From assembly GCF_000701705.1 (NCBI RefSeq), contig NZ_JNJP01000008.1, positions 27,383 through 91,382 of the forward strand: a DNA stretch of 64,000 nt, given 5' to 3'. Both the position numbers and the translations under genes were made by a program. The DNA is from Bilophila wadsworthia ATCC 49260. GTDB taxonomy: Bacteria; Desulfobacterota; Desulfovibrionia; Desulfovibrionales; Desulfovibrionaceae. The stretch's first letter is position 1. The number at the start of each line of letters is the position of its first letter. This document shows, one piece after another, positions 52,430 to 60,936 of the stretch. The notes beneath the pieces were generated by a model. The model was not told where the DNA came from. It searched no databases and saw only the letters and a list, made by a program, of their open reading frames with translations.

Positions 52430-53153
52430 CCGGGGAGCAGCCCAAGCTGTCCCATGCGGCGGCAGAGCGTGGCAAGGCTGATGCCCGGTTCGCTCGCCGC
52501 CGCCTTTTTCCCTTCCGTGTGCCGCCGCTTTCAGGATGGAAGCCTTGAGGCGGAGCATCGCTTCGCTTTCCCCGGTGATGCCGGGGAAACGGCTGCCGCA
52601 GGGGTGCTCCGGCAGGGCTTCCACCCTGCGCGCCCGCGTCCGCGCGAACCCGGACATCCGGCTGATCAGCTCGCCTTCTCAGCCTTCATGAGCAATTCCA
52701 TGCGCCGGTCGTCCGTGAACGCCACAATCTGCGCCACGACCGCGACGTTCCCGCCCTCGGGCACCGGGCCGGTGAAATTCGCCATATCCGTGCAGTCCCC
52801 CCGGCCCGGACAGCACGGCAGACCGCATCCTCGCCCGGCGACAGGACCATCGTGCTCTGCCCGCTCCGCAGACTGTACGTGAGCGCGGTGTCCTCGGGCA
52901 TCTTGCAGCCGCCGCCCGGGTGCGTGCCTGTCCCGCCGGCGCAATAGCCGGCGCTCATGAGCACGATTTCCACATCCAGCAGCTCGGCCAGCGGCGGCAG
53001 GCAGTTCCGCACCGCGCTCCAGCGGGCGAGGATCGGTGAATCCGGGGGCAACGGGGGTTCAAGGGGAGATCGAGCCAGCGCGGGATCGAAGTGGAGGCCG
53101 TGCGCATACGCTTTTCTCCCAAAAGGCGATCTTGAGAAAACGTCGTTTCTCAT
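52430..53153 (-). pseudogene. Decayed sigma-54-dependent activator
   Basis: Reading from 53153, the first frame gives an N-terminal sensor (ILARWSAVRNCLPPLAELLD, GCKMPEDTALTYSLRSGQ, SPGEDAVCR). A 1-nt deletion near 52812 shifts it to a second frame continuing CCPGRGDCTDMANFTGPVPE and AVVAQIVAFTDDRRMELL, a typical Cys-rich sensor of NtrC-class activators. Further down are the start of the AAA+ domain (GITGESEAMLRLKASILKAA) and then directly a Fis-type helix-turn-helix (SLATLCRRMGQLGLL). The whole central AAA+ domain is deleted. It lies divergent from the desulfidase gene, its probable former target. Confidence 0.8.
53133..53152 (+). promoter_or_regulatory. Upstream activator site 1
   Basis: TGAGAAA (53133-53139) and TTTCTCA (53146-53152) form an exact inverted repeat with a 6-bp centre, about 110 bp upstream of the -24 element. 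Same half-site as the next palindrome. Confidence 0.65.
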
Positions 53154-53159
53154 TTCTTA

Positions 53160-53187
53160 TATTTTTCTCATCCGTATGAGAAAAATA
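53160..53187 (+). promoter_or_regulatory. Upstream activator site 2
   Basis: A perfect palindrome with 12-bp arms (53160-53171 and 53176-53187) containing TTTCTCA/TGAGAAA half-sites, about 75 bp upstream of the -24 element. Two such sites at this distance are the usual enhancer of an NtrC-class activator. Confidence 0.7.
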
Positions 53188-53262
53188 CGGGCGTGAAATG
53201 CGAAAAAAGCAGCCGCACCTTTTTTGCCCTTGGAAAACGGCAGGGTAGCGCCCTCAGCGGGT

Positions 53263-53277
53263 TGGAACGCTTCTTGA
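53263..53277 (+). promoter_or_regulatory. Sigma-54 promoter of the cysteine desulfidase gene
   Basis: TGGAAC (53263-53268), exactly 5 nt, TTGA (53274-53277): one mismatch in each of the -24 and -12 elements. Located 40 bp before the start codon at 53318. Confidence 0.65.
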
Positions 53278-53317
53278 AAAGCGGGAGGCATATTGTTTCG
53301 CGCCATTTGGAGGAATC

Positions 53318-54598
53318 ATGGATCTGTATGCTTTTTTTCAGAGTGAAGTAAAGCCCACCATCGGCTGCACCGAGCCGGGGGCCGTTGCCTATGCCGCCGC
53401 CGTCGCCGCCCGCCACCTTCCCACGCAGCCGGAAGGCATCCGGCTGGAGATGTCCGTAGCCATCTATAAGAACGGGCGTTCCGTGGGCATCCCGGGGACG
53501 AACGGCCTGCGGGGGCTGACGCTGGCGTGCGTGCTCGGCGCGCTCGGCGGCAATCCCGACAAGGGGCTGATGGCGCTTGAGGACATCCCGGCGGACACTG
53601 TGGAACAGGCGCAGGCCTTCATTGATGCCGGAAAAATGGCGGAAGAGGTCGTACAGGGCACGCCTTCCATGTGGGCGCGGGTGACGCTTTCGGGCGGCGG
53701 GCATACCGTCTCCTGCACGGTGGCCCGCAAGCACGACCATGTCGAACGGCTTGTGGCGGACGGGGCGGTCCTCGTCGAGCAGCCGCTGGAAGCGCAAAGC
53801 GGCGGCACGGACTGGACGGATGAGCTTACGGCCATGCATTTTGAGGAGCTGTGGAACCTCGCGCTCGGCATCGACGACGCCATCGTGCGGCAGATGCTCG
53901 AAGGCGCGCGGATGAACATGGCGATCCTCGACCATGCCGGGACGGAGCAGGCGGGCATCGGAAGCGCCCTTGCGAAGCACAACGGGCACGGCTCGCTGTC
54001 GGACAAGATCAAGGAAGTCGCCGGAGCCGCGTCGGATCTGCGGATGAGCGGCGGTGACGTGGCGGTCATGAGCAGCGCGGGTTCGGGGAACCACGGCATC
54101 GTGGCGGTCATCCCCGTGGCCATGACGGCCCGCGAGCTTGGCGCGGACGACCGCAAGCTGGCCGAAGCGCTGGCCCTCAGCCATCTGGTGTGCGGCTACA
54201 TCAAGGCCTATACCGGACGCCTGACCCCCACCTGCGGCTGCGCGGTGGCGGCGGGAGCCGGAGCGGCGGCGGGCATCGTCCGGCTGCACGGCGGAACCCC
54301 GCGTCAGGCGGAGCTTGCCGCCATCACCCTTGTGGGGACGCTCCTCGGCATGATCTGCGACGGAGCCAAGGAGTCCTGCGGGCTCAAGGTGAGCAACGCC
54401 GCCAGCGAGGCATGGTCAGCCGCCATGCTGGCCCTCGAAAACCGGGGCATCCGCAACACGCAGGGCATCATCAGCCCGGATATCCACGAGCTTGGCATCA
54501 CCCTGCGGGAATTCAACGAGAAGATTTTCAGCGCCGCGGATTCCGTCATGATCGGATTGATGACCCGCCAGAACAGGAGTGCGGAAATCCGCGCCTGA
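53318..54598 (+). CDS. cyuA: L-cysteine desulfidase-family protein (CyuA/UPF0597-like)
   Basis: A 426-aa protein of the UPF0597/CyuA (YhaM) family that degrades L-cysteine to pyruvate, ammonia and sulfide with an iron-sulfur cluster. The conserved Cys are visible in PTIGCTEPGAVAYA, LTPTCGCAVAAG and MICDGAKESCGLK; also the Ser/Gly-rich VMSSAGSGNHGI. Full length. The sigma-54 promoter and two enhancer palindromes upstream imply strict regulation by an activator that is now a pseudogene, so expression may be lost or taken over by another regulator. Confidence 0.9.
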   Translation: MDLYAFFQSEVKPTIGCTEPGAVAYAAAVAARHLPTQPEGIRLEMSVAIYKNGRSVGIPGTNGLRGLTLACVLGALGGNPDKGLMALEDIPADTVEQAQAFIDAGKMAEEVVQGTPSMWARVTLSGGGHTVSCTVARKHDHVERLVADGAVLVEQPLEAQSGGTDWTDELTAMHFEELWNLALGIDDAIVRQMLEGARMNMAILDHAGTEQAGIGSALAKHNGHGSLSDKIKEVAGAASDLRMSGGDVAVMSSAGSGNHGIVAVIPVAMTARELGADDRKLAEALALSHLVCGYIKAYTGRLTPTCGCAVAAGAGAAAGIVRLHGGTPRQAELAAITLVGTLLGMICDGAKESCGLKVSNAASEAWSAAMLALENRGIRNTQGIISPDIHELGITLREFNEKIFSAADSVMIGLMTRQNRSAEIRA

Positions 54599-54642
54599 TT
54601 CCGGCTCCCAGAAAGCCGGGCCGCCTCCAGCCCGGAATCCCC

Positions 54643-54676
54643 AAGGCTGCGGATCGGAAACGATCCGTGGCCTTTT
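54643..54676 (+). terminator. Terminator after the desulfidase gene
   Basis: A two-part stem (AAGGC/GCCTT and CGGATCG/CGATCCG) with a GAAA tetraloop and a TTTT run, 45 bp after the stop codon. Confidence 0.82.
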
Positions 54677-54688
54677 GCGTGCGCAAGG

Positions 54689-54723
54689 CGCGGGAGGCGG
54701 GGAACGGTTTTCCGCCTCCCGCG
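54689..54723 (-). terminator. Second hairpin, probable end of the minus-strand gene
   Basis: A perfect 12-bp G/C stem (54689-54700 with 54712-54723) lies about 120 bp beyond the stop of the convergent exported gene. No T-run follows on either strand, so termination would be weak. Confidence 0.5.
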
Positions 54724-54844
54724 AATAGCCGGCAATTGATGGCCCGTTAGAACGGGGACGCGGAGTGAAGCTCACGTGCCATGCCGGACCGTTGCGTGCT
54801 TCGCTGTGGAATACGCGCTCCCAAGCCTTGCTGGAGAAAGGGGC

Positions 54845-56074
54845 TCAGCGCACGCCCTCGCCCCAGCTCGCGGGCAGGCGGATTTCTTGGCTGACCATCT
54901 TCCCCGAGGCCCAGCAGGGCAGCAGCATGCTCTTTTCGCCCGTGCCGCCCGCCACGATGATGGGCATGGAATCGAAAAACGGCTTGTCCACCAGCTCATT
55001 CGGATCGGCGATGGCGAACACTTCCTCGGGGACGCCCTTTCTTGCCTCCTTCGCGCCGTGGTACTGCCGGTTCCACTCGCCGAAGGGGATGCGGGCCCGT
55101 TCCCGGATGTACTGGCGCATGGCCTCCCGCGTCCAGCCTTCCCGTGCGAGCATCTGCGCGGTGTCCTGCGCGACGAGCAGAATGATGCTCCGGCGGTAGG
55201 GCCGGTCGTGTCCGCGCAGCCATGCCGCGATGAGATCCAGATATTCAGGGCGGCTGTAGCCGATGCCCATGATGCCGGAGTACCCCTCCACCGCAGCCAC
55301 GGTCACCACGTTCCGCTCGGGCAGGAAGCCGTATTCGGTGTGAAAGGACGGCCATGGGCTGGCGTCGGCGTTCTCGGCCAGAAACATGGCGAAATCGCCC
55401 GGCTGGCCGAGGGTGGACATGTCGGTGATGCCGGGCCGGCTTCCGCCCACGTTGCTGATGATGAGGTGCAGGGCCCTGCCGATGCAAGCGTTGGCCCGGT
55501 TGCCCCTGCCGAAGGTGTTGGTCCCGGCGTTGATGCCGAGCCGCTTGACGATGGGCCCGCTCACGATGACGAGCACGGAGTCGGGGTTGGTCGTGGTGGC
55601 TACGCCGCGCAGGTCGAATTCCGGCTGGCTGACGGCTTCCACCGCCGCCACGAGCAAGGGCATGTGCCTCGGCTCGCATCCCGCCATGACGGCGTTGACC
55701 GCGATCTTCCCCACTGTGGCCACCCCGTCCAGCGGCGGGAGTGTGGCGATGGGGAAGTCGTCCGGCAGGTCGTATCCGGCGAGCATGGCTTTGACGCGTT
55801 CCGGGGTGGGCGGCACGAGCGGCAGCCCGTCGCCCCAGCCCCGGGCGAGGAACAGGGCGTTGAACGCCTCAAGTCCGTCGCCTGCGGCTTCGATGGTTTC
55901 GGTGTCCGCGCGGGGGAAGTCCACGGCGGTGCCGGACGATGAGGCGAGGATGGTATCGACATACACGCCGTCCTCGCTCTGCCCCGCCGGATTACAGACC
56001 GTGAGGCTTGCCGCCTGCGCCGGAGGCATGAGGAACAACCCCGCCGCGAACAAAAAAGAAAGGATGATGCGCAT
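54845..56074 (-). CDS. Exported paralog of the UGSC selenoproteins lacking the Sec domain
   Basis: A 409-aa protein with a cleavable signal peptide (IILSFLFAAGLFLMPPAQAA). The mature part matches the C-terminal two thirds of the two selenoproteins: GLPLVPPTPERVKAML (LPxxPPT motif), VMAGCEPRHMPLLVAAVEAV, VLVIVSGPIVKRLGINAGTN and MPIIVAGGTGEKSMLLPCW. The UGSC redox domain is absent; an extra Cys is at MAGCEP where the others have Ala. Start at 56074 has GGAAGGAA upstream and places the signal at the N-terminus. Same strand and 236 bp downstream of selenoprotein 1, so likely one operon. Biochemical role unknown. Confidence 0.82.
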   Translation of the reverse strand: MRIILSFLFAAGLFLMPPAQAASLTVCNPAGQSEDGVYVDTILASSSGTAVDFPRADTETIEAAGDGLEAFNALFLARGWGDGLPLVPPTPERVKAMLAGYDLPDDFPIATLPPLDGVATVGKIAVNAVMAGCEPRHMPLLVAAVEAVSQPEFDLRGVATTTNPDSVLVIVSGPIVKRLGINAGTNTFGRGNRANACIGRALHLIISNVGGSRPGITDMSTLGQPGDFAMFLAENADASPWPSFHTEYGFLPERNVVTVAAVEGYSGIMGIGYSRPEYLDLIAAWLRGHDRPYRRSIILLVAQDTAQMLAREGWTREAMRQYIRERARIPFGEWNRQYHGAKEARKGVPEEVFAIADPNELVDKPFFDSMPIIVAGGTGEKSMLLPCWASGKMVSQEIRLPASWGEGVR

Positions 56075-56310
56075 GACGGTTCCTTCCGAAAGGTTTCTGT
56101 GGGCGTTTGTCGAGGCGCGTTTCGGCATCGTCCCCAATGCCCTCAACGGCGCTTCCCACGAGGACGAACCGCTCCGCCCGGACGCCGGGAGCGGTCCCGG
56201 ATACGCGAAAACGCCCACGGCAAGAGGCGATCCGGGCTGTTGGCGAACGGCTTGCGCACGTTCCGAAAACAGGGCCGGAGCCCCCGTGAAGAGGGCCCCG
56301 GCGTTGAGGG

Positions 56311-58098
56311 TTATTCGGCGATCTTCGCGGAAACGGGCTTCAGGACCTGCGGGAAAGGCACCCAGAACTGGGACTGCTTGCCCGGCCCGCCGGAGACGAT
56401 CATCTTGATGGATTCCCGCTGGGTGAAGCGGGGGATCAGGGTGTTGGCGTCGTAGGGGCCGAAGGCCTCCGGTGGCACGCAGGTCGCCTTGGTGTAGAAC
56501 TTGTAGGGGAGGACGGTGTTCTTCACCAGATAGTCCCTGATGGCGTCCTTGGACTTCATGTCCCGGTACATGGTGGCCGCGTGCTCGGGCGAGATGACCA
56601 GCACCGCGTAGCTCACGGAATTGCTCCACGCGCTGAGCGGCTTGTTGTAGGGGCTCTTCTCGTCGGGGACGGTGACGGTCAGGCAGCTTGCGATGCCGGA
56701 GGCCGATCCGGCGATGCCCGCGCTGAACGTATTCAGCAGATCCTCGCTGGCCACGCTGTCATGATCGATGTTGGCGTTGGCGAGGTAGGACGTGGAGATG
56801 GTGACGACGCTGTCGTCGCGGGTAAAGCCCTGCTCCTCGGCGAACGTCTTGTCCCACGGGGTTTCCTTGGCGTTTTCGCAGATGACGTTGGCGACCAGAT
56901 CGAAGGAACTGCCTTGCGTGCTCTTGTCGAAGTTCGGGGGCACGGAGCCGCCCACCACGTCGCCGACGAGGTTGACGAAGTAGCCGAGGGCGTTGGTCAC
57001 CGGGTTTTCGCCTCCGGCTGTGCCGGTGCCCGCGTTGAGCTTGAGCTTTTCGACGATGGGGCCGCTGATGACGATCAGGGGGCTCGTGGGCGCGGTGGTG
57101 GTGGAGGTGCCGCGCCATGCCGCCTCAGGGGCCTTCATGGCGTCGATCGTGGCGAGCAGCAGGGGCATGTGCTCGGGCTGGGCCCCGGCCATGACGCCGA
57201 GGACGGCCACAAGCTCGACAGTCAGCATACCCTGGCGGGGCGGGACGACCCACAGCACTTCGGAGGGGGCGCGCTTGGTGCCCTTGAGCATTTCCCGCAC
57301 CCGATCAACGGTGGGAGGGATGATGGGAAGCGAAAGCGACCACTTGCGCTTGGCGAACAGCTTGTTCACGTCGGCGTAGGTTCCGGTGAACTTGAAGGTC
57401 TTGGCAGGATACGGGGACTCCTGGGCGGCTTCCTTTTCCTTGACGGGCTGCCACTGGGTCGCGGCCTTGACGATGTCGCCGAAGGCGGCGTCGACCTTGG
57501 CGTCGACCTGCTCCTTGGGGAGCATACCAATGGGATGCGGCACCGTGACGAAGCACATGTCCGTCAACCCTTGGCTCTTTTGCGTGCCCCGGGCGAGGGT
57601 TACGAACTGGTCGGTTACGATTGTCACCGTGGGGACGCCCATCTTTTCGAGATTGCACTGGTCAACTACCAGCCATGAGGTGCAGCTGCCTCAGTCGCAT
57701 TGGGAGGCGATGACCAGATCCGGCTTCACCGAGGCCACGGCCTTGGCGATGCGTTCGGATTCGGCGGCCGTCCCGGAGATCGCGTTCAGGCTCTTGTCGG
57801 TTTCATAGGTCTTGACGATCGTGGCGCTGGGGTACTTCTTCGCCAGCAGCTCGGCCAGACGGTTCAGCACCACGTCGCCGTTGTGCTTGCTGTTCCAGCG
57901 CAAGGCGATCGTCTTGCCGTCGAGCGAGGCTATCCGCTTGGCCGGATCGACCGACGCCTTCTCGATGATGCCCGCCGGGTTGACCAGTTCCCACTCCTGC
58001 GGCTTCTCCGCCGCCTGCGCCCCCGGAGCCGCGATTGCGGGCATCACGAGGCACGCCGCGGCAGCGGACAGGATCAGTCCTCTGAACGTCCTTTGCAT
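56311..58098 (-). CDS. Exported UGSC-motif selenoprotein 1 (in-frame UGA at 57691-57693)
   Basis: A 595-aa protein if the UGA at codon 136 is read as selenocysteine. Residues 1-30 are a signal peptide (LILSAAAACLVMPAIAAPGAQAA), so it is periplasmic. The Sec-containing domain has the UGSCTSWLVVDQ motif (Sec136, Cys139: a UxxC redox pair). The C-terminal part carries LPIIPPTVDRVREML, MAGAQPEHMPLLLATIDAM, ISGPIVEKLKLNAGTGTAGG and IVSGGPGKQSQFWVPF. Reading continues without another stop for 459 codons. A hairpin 18 nt after the UGA suits bacterial SECIS. The UGSC family is known from NCBIfam-type annotation as a Sec or Cys protein of unknown function. An ordinary gene caller would split or truncate it. 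Confidence 0.9.
57658..57693 (-). promoter_or_regulatory. UGA codon and candidate bacterial SECIS element, selenoprotein 1
   Basis: On the minus strand the UGA (57693-57691) is followed after 18 nt by CTGGT-AGTTG-ACCAG (57672-57658), a 5-bp stem with a 5-nt loop. An outer TGCA/TGCA pairing (57684-57681 with 57657-57654) can extend it. The distance and small apical loop match the bacterial SECIS layout recognised by SelB. Confidence 0.72.
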
Positions 58099-58211
58099 AG
58101 TCCTACTCCTTTTCTCTATCTCCGCCCGACCGGCTGCCGGGCTTGACTGGAGCCATTATGAAGAAGCGCTGTAAACCCAGTTTGTGCTTTTTGTAATTTT
58201 TACATTCGGGC

Positions 58212-58235
58212 AATGTAAAGTTTTGTTAAGATACC
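58212..58235 (-). promoter_or_regulatory. Conserved regulatory box upstream of selenoprotein 1
   Basis: On the minus strand this reads GGTATCTTAACAAAACTTTA then CATT. It contains TTAACA and TTTACA as direct repeats exactly 10 bp apart. A closely similar box lies at the same distance upstream of the other selenoprotein operon (63867-63890). Repeats about one helical turn apart are typical for OmpR-family regulators such as the one encoded at 58667. Confidence 0.7.
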
Positions 58236-58666
58236 AGGAACCATCGGACAGCCTCCCGGCGCGGCGGCCCTCCCCCGGCAAGGGGCATTGCCCTGCGGTG
58301 AGGCGGGCAAAGGCCCGGATGCGGCGCCTGTCCCGGCGCTGCGCGGGCAGCGCTGGAAGCACACCCGTCATCAAGCAAATCACATTTAATCCATGACGGT
58401 TATCCGTCATCACCTGCTCCCGAGACGTGTTTCCGCCCCGGTCAGCGGCCTTCTCCCGCCTCCGCAAGCGCTCCCGCATGGGTTCACCCATGCCTGCACC
58501 CACCGCGGGATGCAACCGGGGGCATTCCGGATGTGCCTTTCTTTTCGGGATGATGGCTTTTTCTTCCCTTTTGTTGAGCCATTCCCGTGCCGGACATGAC
58601 AAACGCCGGGAAAAAGACTAGCGTTTAGCCCATGCCATCCACAGCGTTCCGTACAAGGAGCCCCAT
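58236..58666. other. Rest of the divergent region, selenoprotein 1/response regulator
   Basis: About 430 bp, GC-rich, no supported gene. It contains a perfect palindrome ATGACGG-TTAT-CCGTCAT (58393-58410), a possible operator or hairpin, and must include the promoter of the two-component genes. Confidence 0.5.
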
Positions 58667-59392
58667 ATGCCCGGTGACATTGCGATTTCAGGCGTCAGGA
58701 TTCTCCTCATCGATGACGATCCGGAATTTTGTTCCCTTTTGAACGATTATCTGGAACTGAACTCCATAAGCCTCACCTGCGCCCATGACGGGCAATCCGG
58801 CCTCGACATTCTGGACAGGCGCGCCTTCGATCTGATCCTGCTCGACATGTTCCTGCCCGACATCAACGGGCTGGACGTGCTGCGCCGCATCCGGAGGATG
58901 CAGTCCCCGCCCGTGGTCATGCTCTCGGCGCACAATGAGGAAACCGACCGCATCATCGCGCTGGAAATCGGCGCGGACGACTATGTGCCCAAGGCGTTTT
59001 CCTCTCGGGAACTGCTGGCGCGCATCCGGGCCGTGCTGCGGCGCTGCGCTCCGGAGCAGGAAAGCGCGCCGCCGGAAAAAACGGACGGCAGGGATATCCT
59101 CCGCGTGCGCGACCTCACCGTGAACAACCACACCAAGGAAGCCTTCCTTCACGGCGAACCGCTCAACCTGACCGTTTCGGAATTCCAGATCCTCTTCACG
59201 CTCATTTCCGAACCGGGAAGCGTCTTTTCCCGCGAGGATCTCCTGCGCATCACCGCCGAACGGGACTTCAACAAATACGACCGCTCCATCGACGTGCACA
59301 TTTCCTCGCTGCGGCGCAAACTGCGCGAGGACACCGGATCGCCGCAGTATATCCGGACGCTGCGAGGCGTCGGCTATTCCCTCATCCGGTAG
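58667..59392 (+). CDS. OmpR-family response regulator
   Basis: A 241-aa regulator: receiver domain with acidic pair (LLIDDDPE), phospho-acceptor Asp60 (LILLDMFLPD), Lys in YVPKAFSSRE, and a C-terminal winged helix (LNLTVSEFQILFTLISEPG, RSIDVHISSLRRKLREDTGSPQYIRTLRGVGY). AAGGAG precedes the ATG. It is 12 nt ahead of its kinase, between the two selenoprotein operons that share the 10-bp-spaced repeat box. Confidence 0.95.
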   Translation: MPGDIAISGVRILLIDDDPEFCSLLNDYLELNSISLTCAHDGQSGLDILDRRAFDLILLDMFLPDINGLDVLRRIRRMQSPPVVMLSAHNEETDRIIALEIGADDYVPKAFSSRELLARIRAVLRRCAPEQESAPPEKTDGRDILRVRDLTVNNHTKEAFLHGEPLNLTVSEFQILFTLISEPGSVFSREDLLRITAERDFNKYDRSIDVHISSLRRKLREDTGSPQYIRTLRGVGYSLIR

Positions 59393-59404
59393 CCGGGGAG
59401 AGCC

Positions 59405-60883
59405 ATGTTGAAGTCGCTCTACTCCAAAATGCTGGCGTGGCTTCTGCTCAACCTGCTGCTCATCGCGCTGGTGGGCGGCGGGTTCGTTTTCTTCGTGCTG
59501 TTCAGCAACACCTACGGGCTCGTGCCTGCCTCGCTGTTCAGCTCCAATGTGGAAAACGTGTTCCGGGTGCTCAGCACCGAGCTGCAATACCGCTCCACGC
59601 AGGAATGGAGCGCCATCGTCAAGGCTTACGACAGGCCGGGCCTGCAATTCCATCTGGTCAGCCTCGACGATCCGTGGCTGTACTTCGCCGGGGATTTCGT
59701 CCCCCTCGCCATCCTCGAAACGGCCCAGCGCATCCCGCGCACGCCCTTCACCCTCTGCCCCGATCCCTCCAAGGTCTTCAGGGGCAGCGAGGACTACCAG
59801 ACCGAAACCGGTCTCGCCCCCACCCCTCCGGCCATCTTCGCCCGGCAGGGGAGCCCGACGGGGTATTGGTACGCCCGGACCCTCTTTGTCCCCGACGCCA
59901 ACCATGAGGCCCATTACCTGCTGCTGGCGGTGGAATCCGACGACTTCACCGGGCAGGGGCTTTTCTTCAACTTCAGGCTGGCGCTGTTTGTGGCGCTCGG
60001 GATCATCGGCCTGTCCTGCCTGTGGTGGGCCCCTTTCGTCTGGCACCTTGCGAGGCCCCTCCTGGGCATGGCCGACTATGCCGAACGCATCGCCGCCGAG
60101 GGGAATCCGGGCGGCGTCCCGCCCCTGCCCGTCAATGCCGCGCGGCAGGATGAGATAGGCCGCCTGAGCCGGGCGCTCGGCACCATGACCCGCCGCCTGA
60201 ACCAGCAGATGGCGGGCCAGCGCCAGTTCATCCGGCACATCGCCCACGAGCTCAATACGTCGCTCGGGCACTGCGACCTCGGCCTTGCCGTGCTGGAAAA
60301 GAAATCCGAGGGAGAATACCGGGAGCGCGTCCGCCGCGTCATGAGGGAGCTGGACAACCTGACGCAGCTGACCGACGACGTGCTGGAGTTTTTGCGCGCC
60401 CAGTCCGCGCCGCAGCCCGCATCCTGTGAGGAAGTGCTCCTCCTGCCCCTGCTCGCGGATCTGCGGCGCAATTTCCCGGCGGATGCGGACATCCGCATGG
60501 ACATCCCCGAAAATCTCGTGGTCTGGGGGGACAAGGGCTGCATCCGCCGCGCCGTAAGCAACGCCTTGCGCAATGCCGTGACCTACGCGGGCTCCAAAGG
60601 GCCCATCCGGGTGCGGATCGGGTTCCGCCCCGTGGACAACGCTGTGCTGCTGCGGGTGGTCGACTCGGGCGACGGCGTGCCCGAAGCCGAGCTCCCTTCG
60701 CTGACCGAGCCTTTCTTCCGGGGAGCCGAGGCGCAGCGCAAACATCCGGGCGGCTCGGGCCTCGGGCTGGCCATCATCAGGAACAGCATCGAACAGTGCG
60801 GCGGTTCGGTTTTCTGCGCCAACGAGAAGCCGCGCGGGTTCTCCGTGACCATGATCTTTCCGTGCGGGCAGCGGGGCGAATAA
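59405..60883 (+). CDS. Sensor histidine kinase
   Basis: A 492-aa kinase: TM1 at about residues 12-35 (WLLLNLLLIALVGGGFVFFVLF), a periplasmic sensor of ~150 residues, TM2 (LFVALGIIGLSCLWWAPFVW), HAMP (RPLLGMADYAERIAAEGNPG), the H-box IRHIAHELNTSLGH and ATPase boxes VSNALRNAVTY, VDSGDGVPE and GGSGLGLAIIRNSIEQ. Partner of the OmpR-type regulator. The sensor faces the compartment where the selenoproteins work, so a periplasmic thiol, selenium or substrate signal is plausible. Confidence 0.94.
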   Translation: MLKSLYSKMLAWLLLNLLLIALVGGGFVFFVLFSNTYGLVPASLFSSNVENVFRVLSTELQYRSTQEWSAIVKAYDRPGLQFHLVSLDDPWLYFAGDFVPLAILETAQRIPRTPFTLCPDPSKVFRGSEDYQTETGLAPTPPAIFARQGSPTGYWYARTLFVPDANHEAHYLLLAVESDDFTGQGLFFNFRLALFVALGIIGLSCLWWAPFVWHLARPLLGMADYAERIAAEGNPGGVPPLPVNAARQDEIGRLSRALGTMTRRLNQQMAGQRQFIRHIAHELNTSLGHCDLGLAVLEKKSEGEYRERVRRVMRELDNLTQLTDDVLEFLRAQSAPQPASCEEVLLLPLLADLRRNFPADADIRMDIPENLVVWGDKGCIRRAVSNALRNAVTYAGSKGPIRVRIGFRPVDNAVLLRVVDSGDGVPEAELPSLTEPFFRGAEAQRKHPGGSGLGLAIIRNSIEQCGGSVFCANEKPRGFSVTMIFPCGQRGE

Positions 60884-60886
60884 GGG

Positions 60887-60920
60887 ACAGCCGGATCTTT
60901 GGGGGGAAAGATCCGGCTGT
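60887..60920. terminator. Bidirectional terminator between kinase and selenoprotein 2
   Basis: A perfect 14-bp stem (60887-60900 with 60907-60920) and 6-G loop between convergent genes, beginning 3 nt after the kinase stop. T-runs are short, but the position suits both transcripts. Confidence 0.75.
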
Positions 60921-60936
60921 GTTTGAGGGTGGATGG

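Noticed and set aside
57691..57693. UGA in selenoprotein 1 as an ordinary nonsense mutation (pseudogene)
   Set aside because: The same codon is UGA in the paralog at 62290-62292, both downstream frames remain open and homologous, and the motif following it is the known UGSC motif.
58688..60745. 685-aa minus-strand open frame
   Set aside because: Mirror of the two-component genes, caused by high GC at third codon positions.
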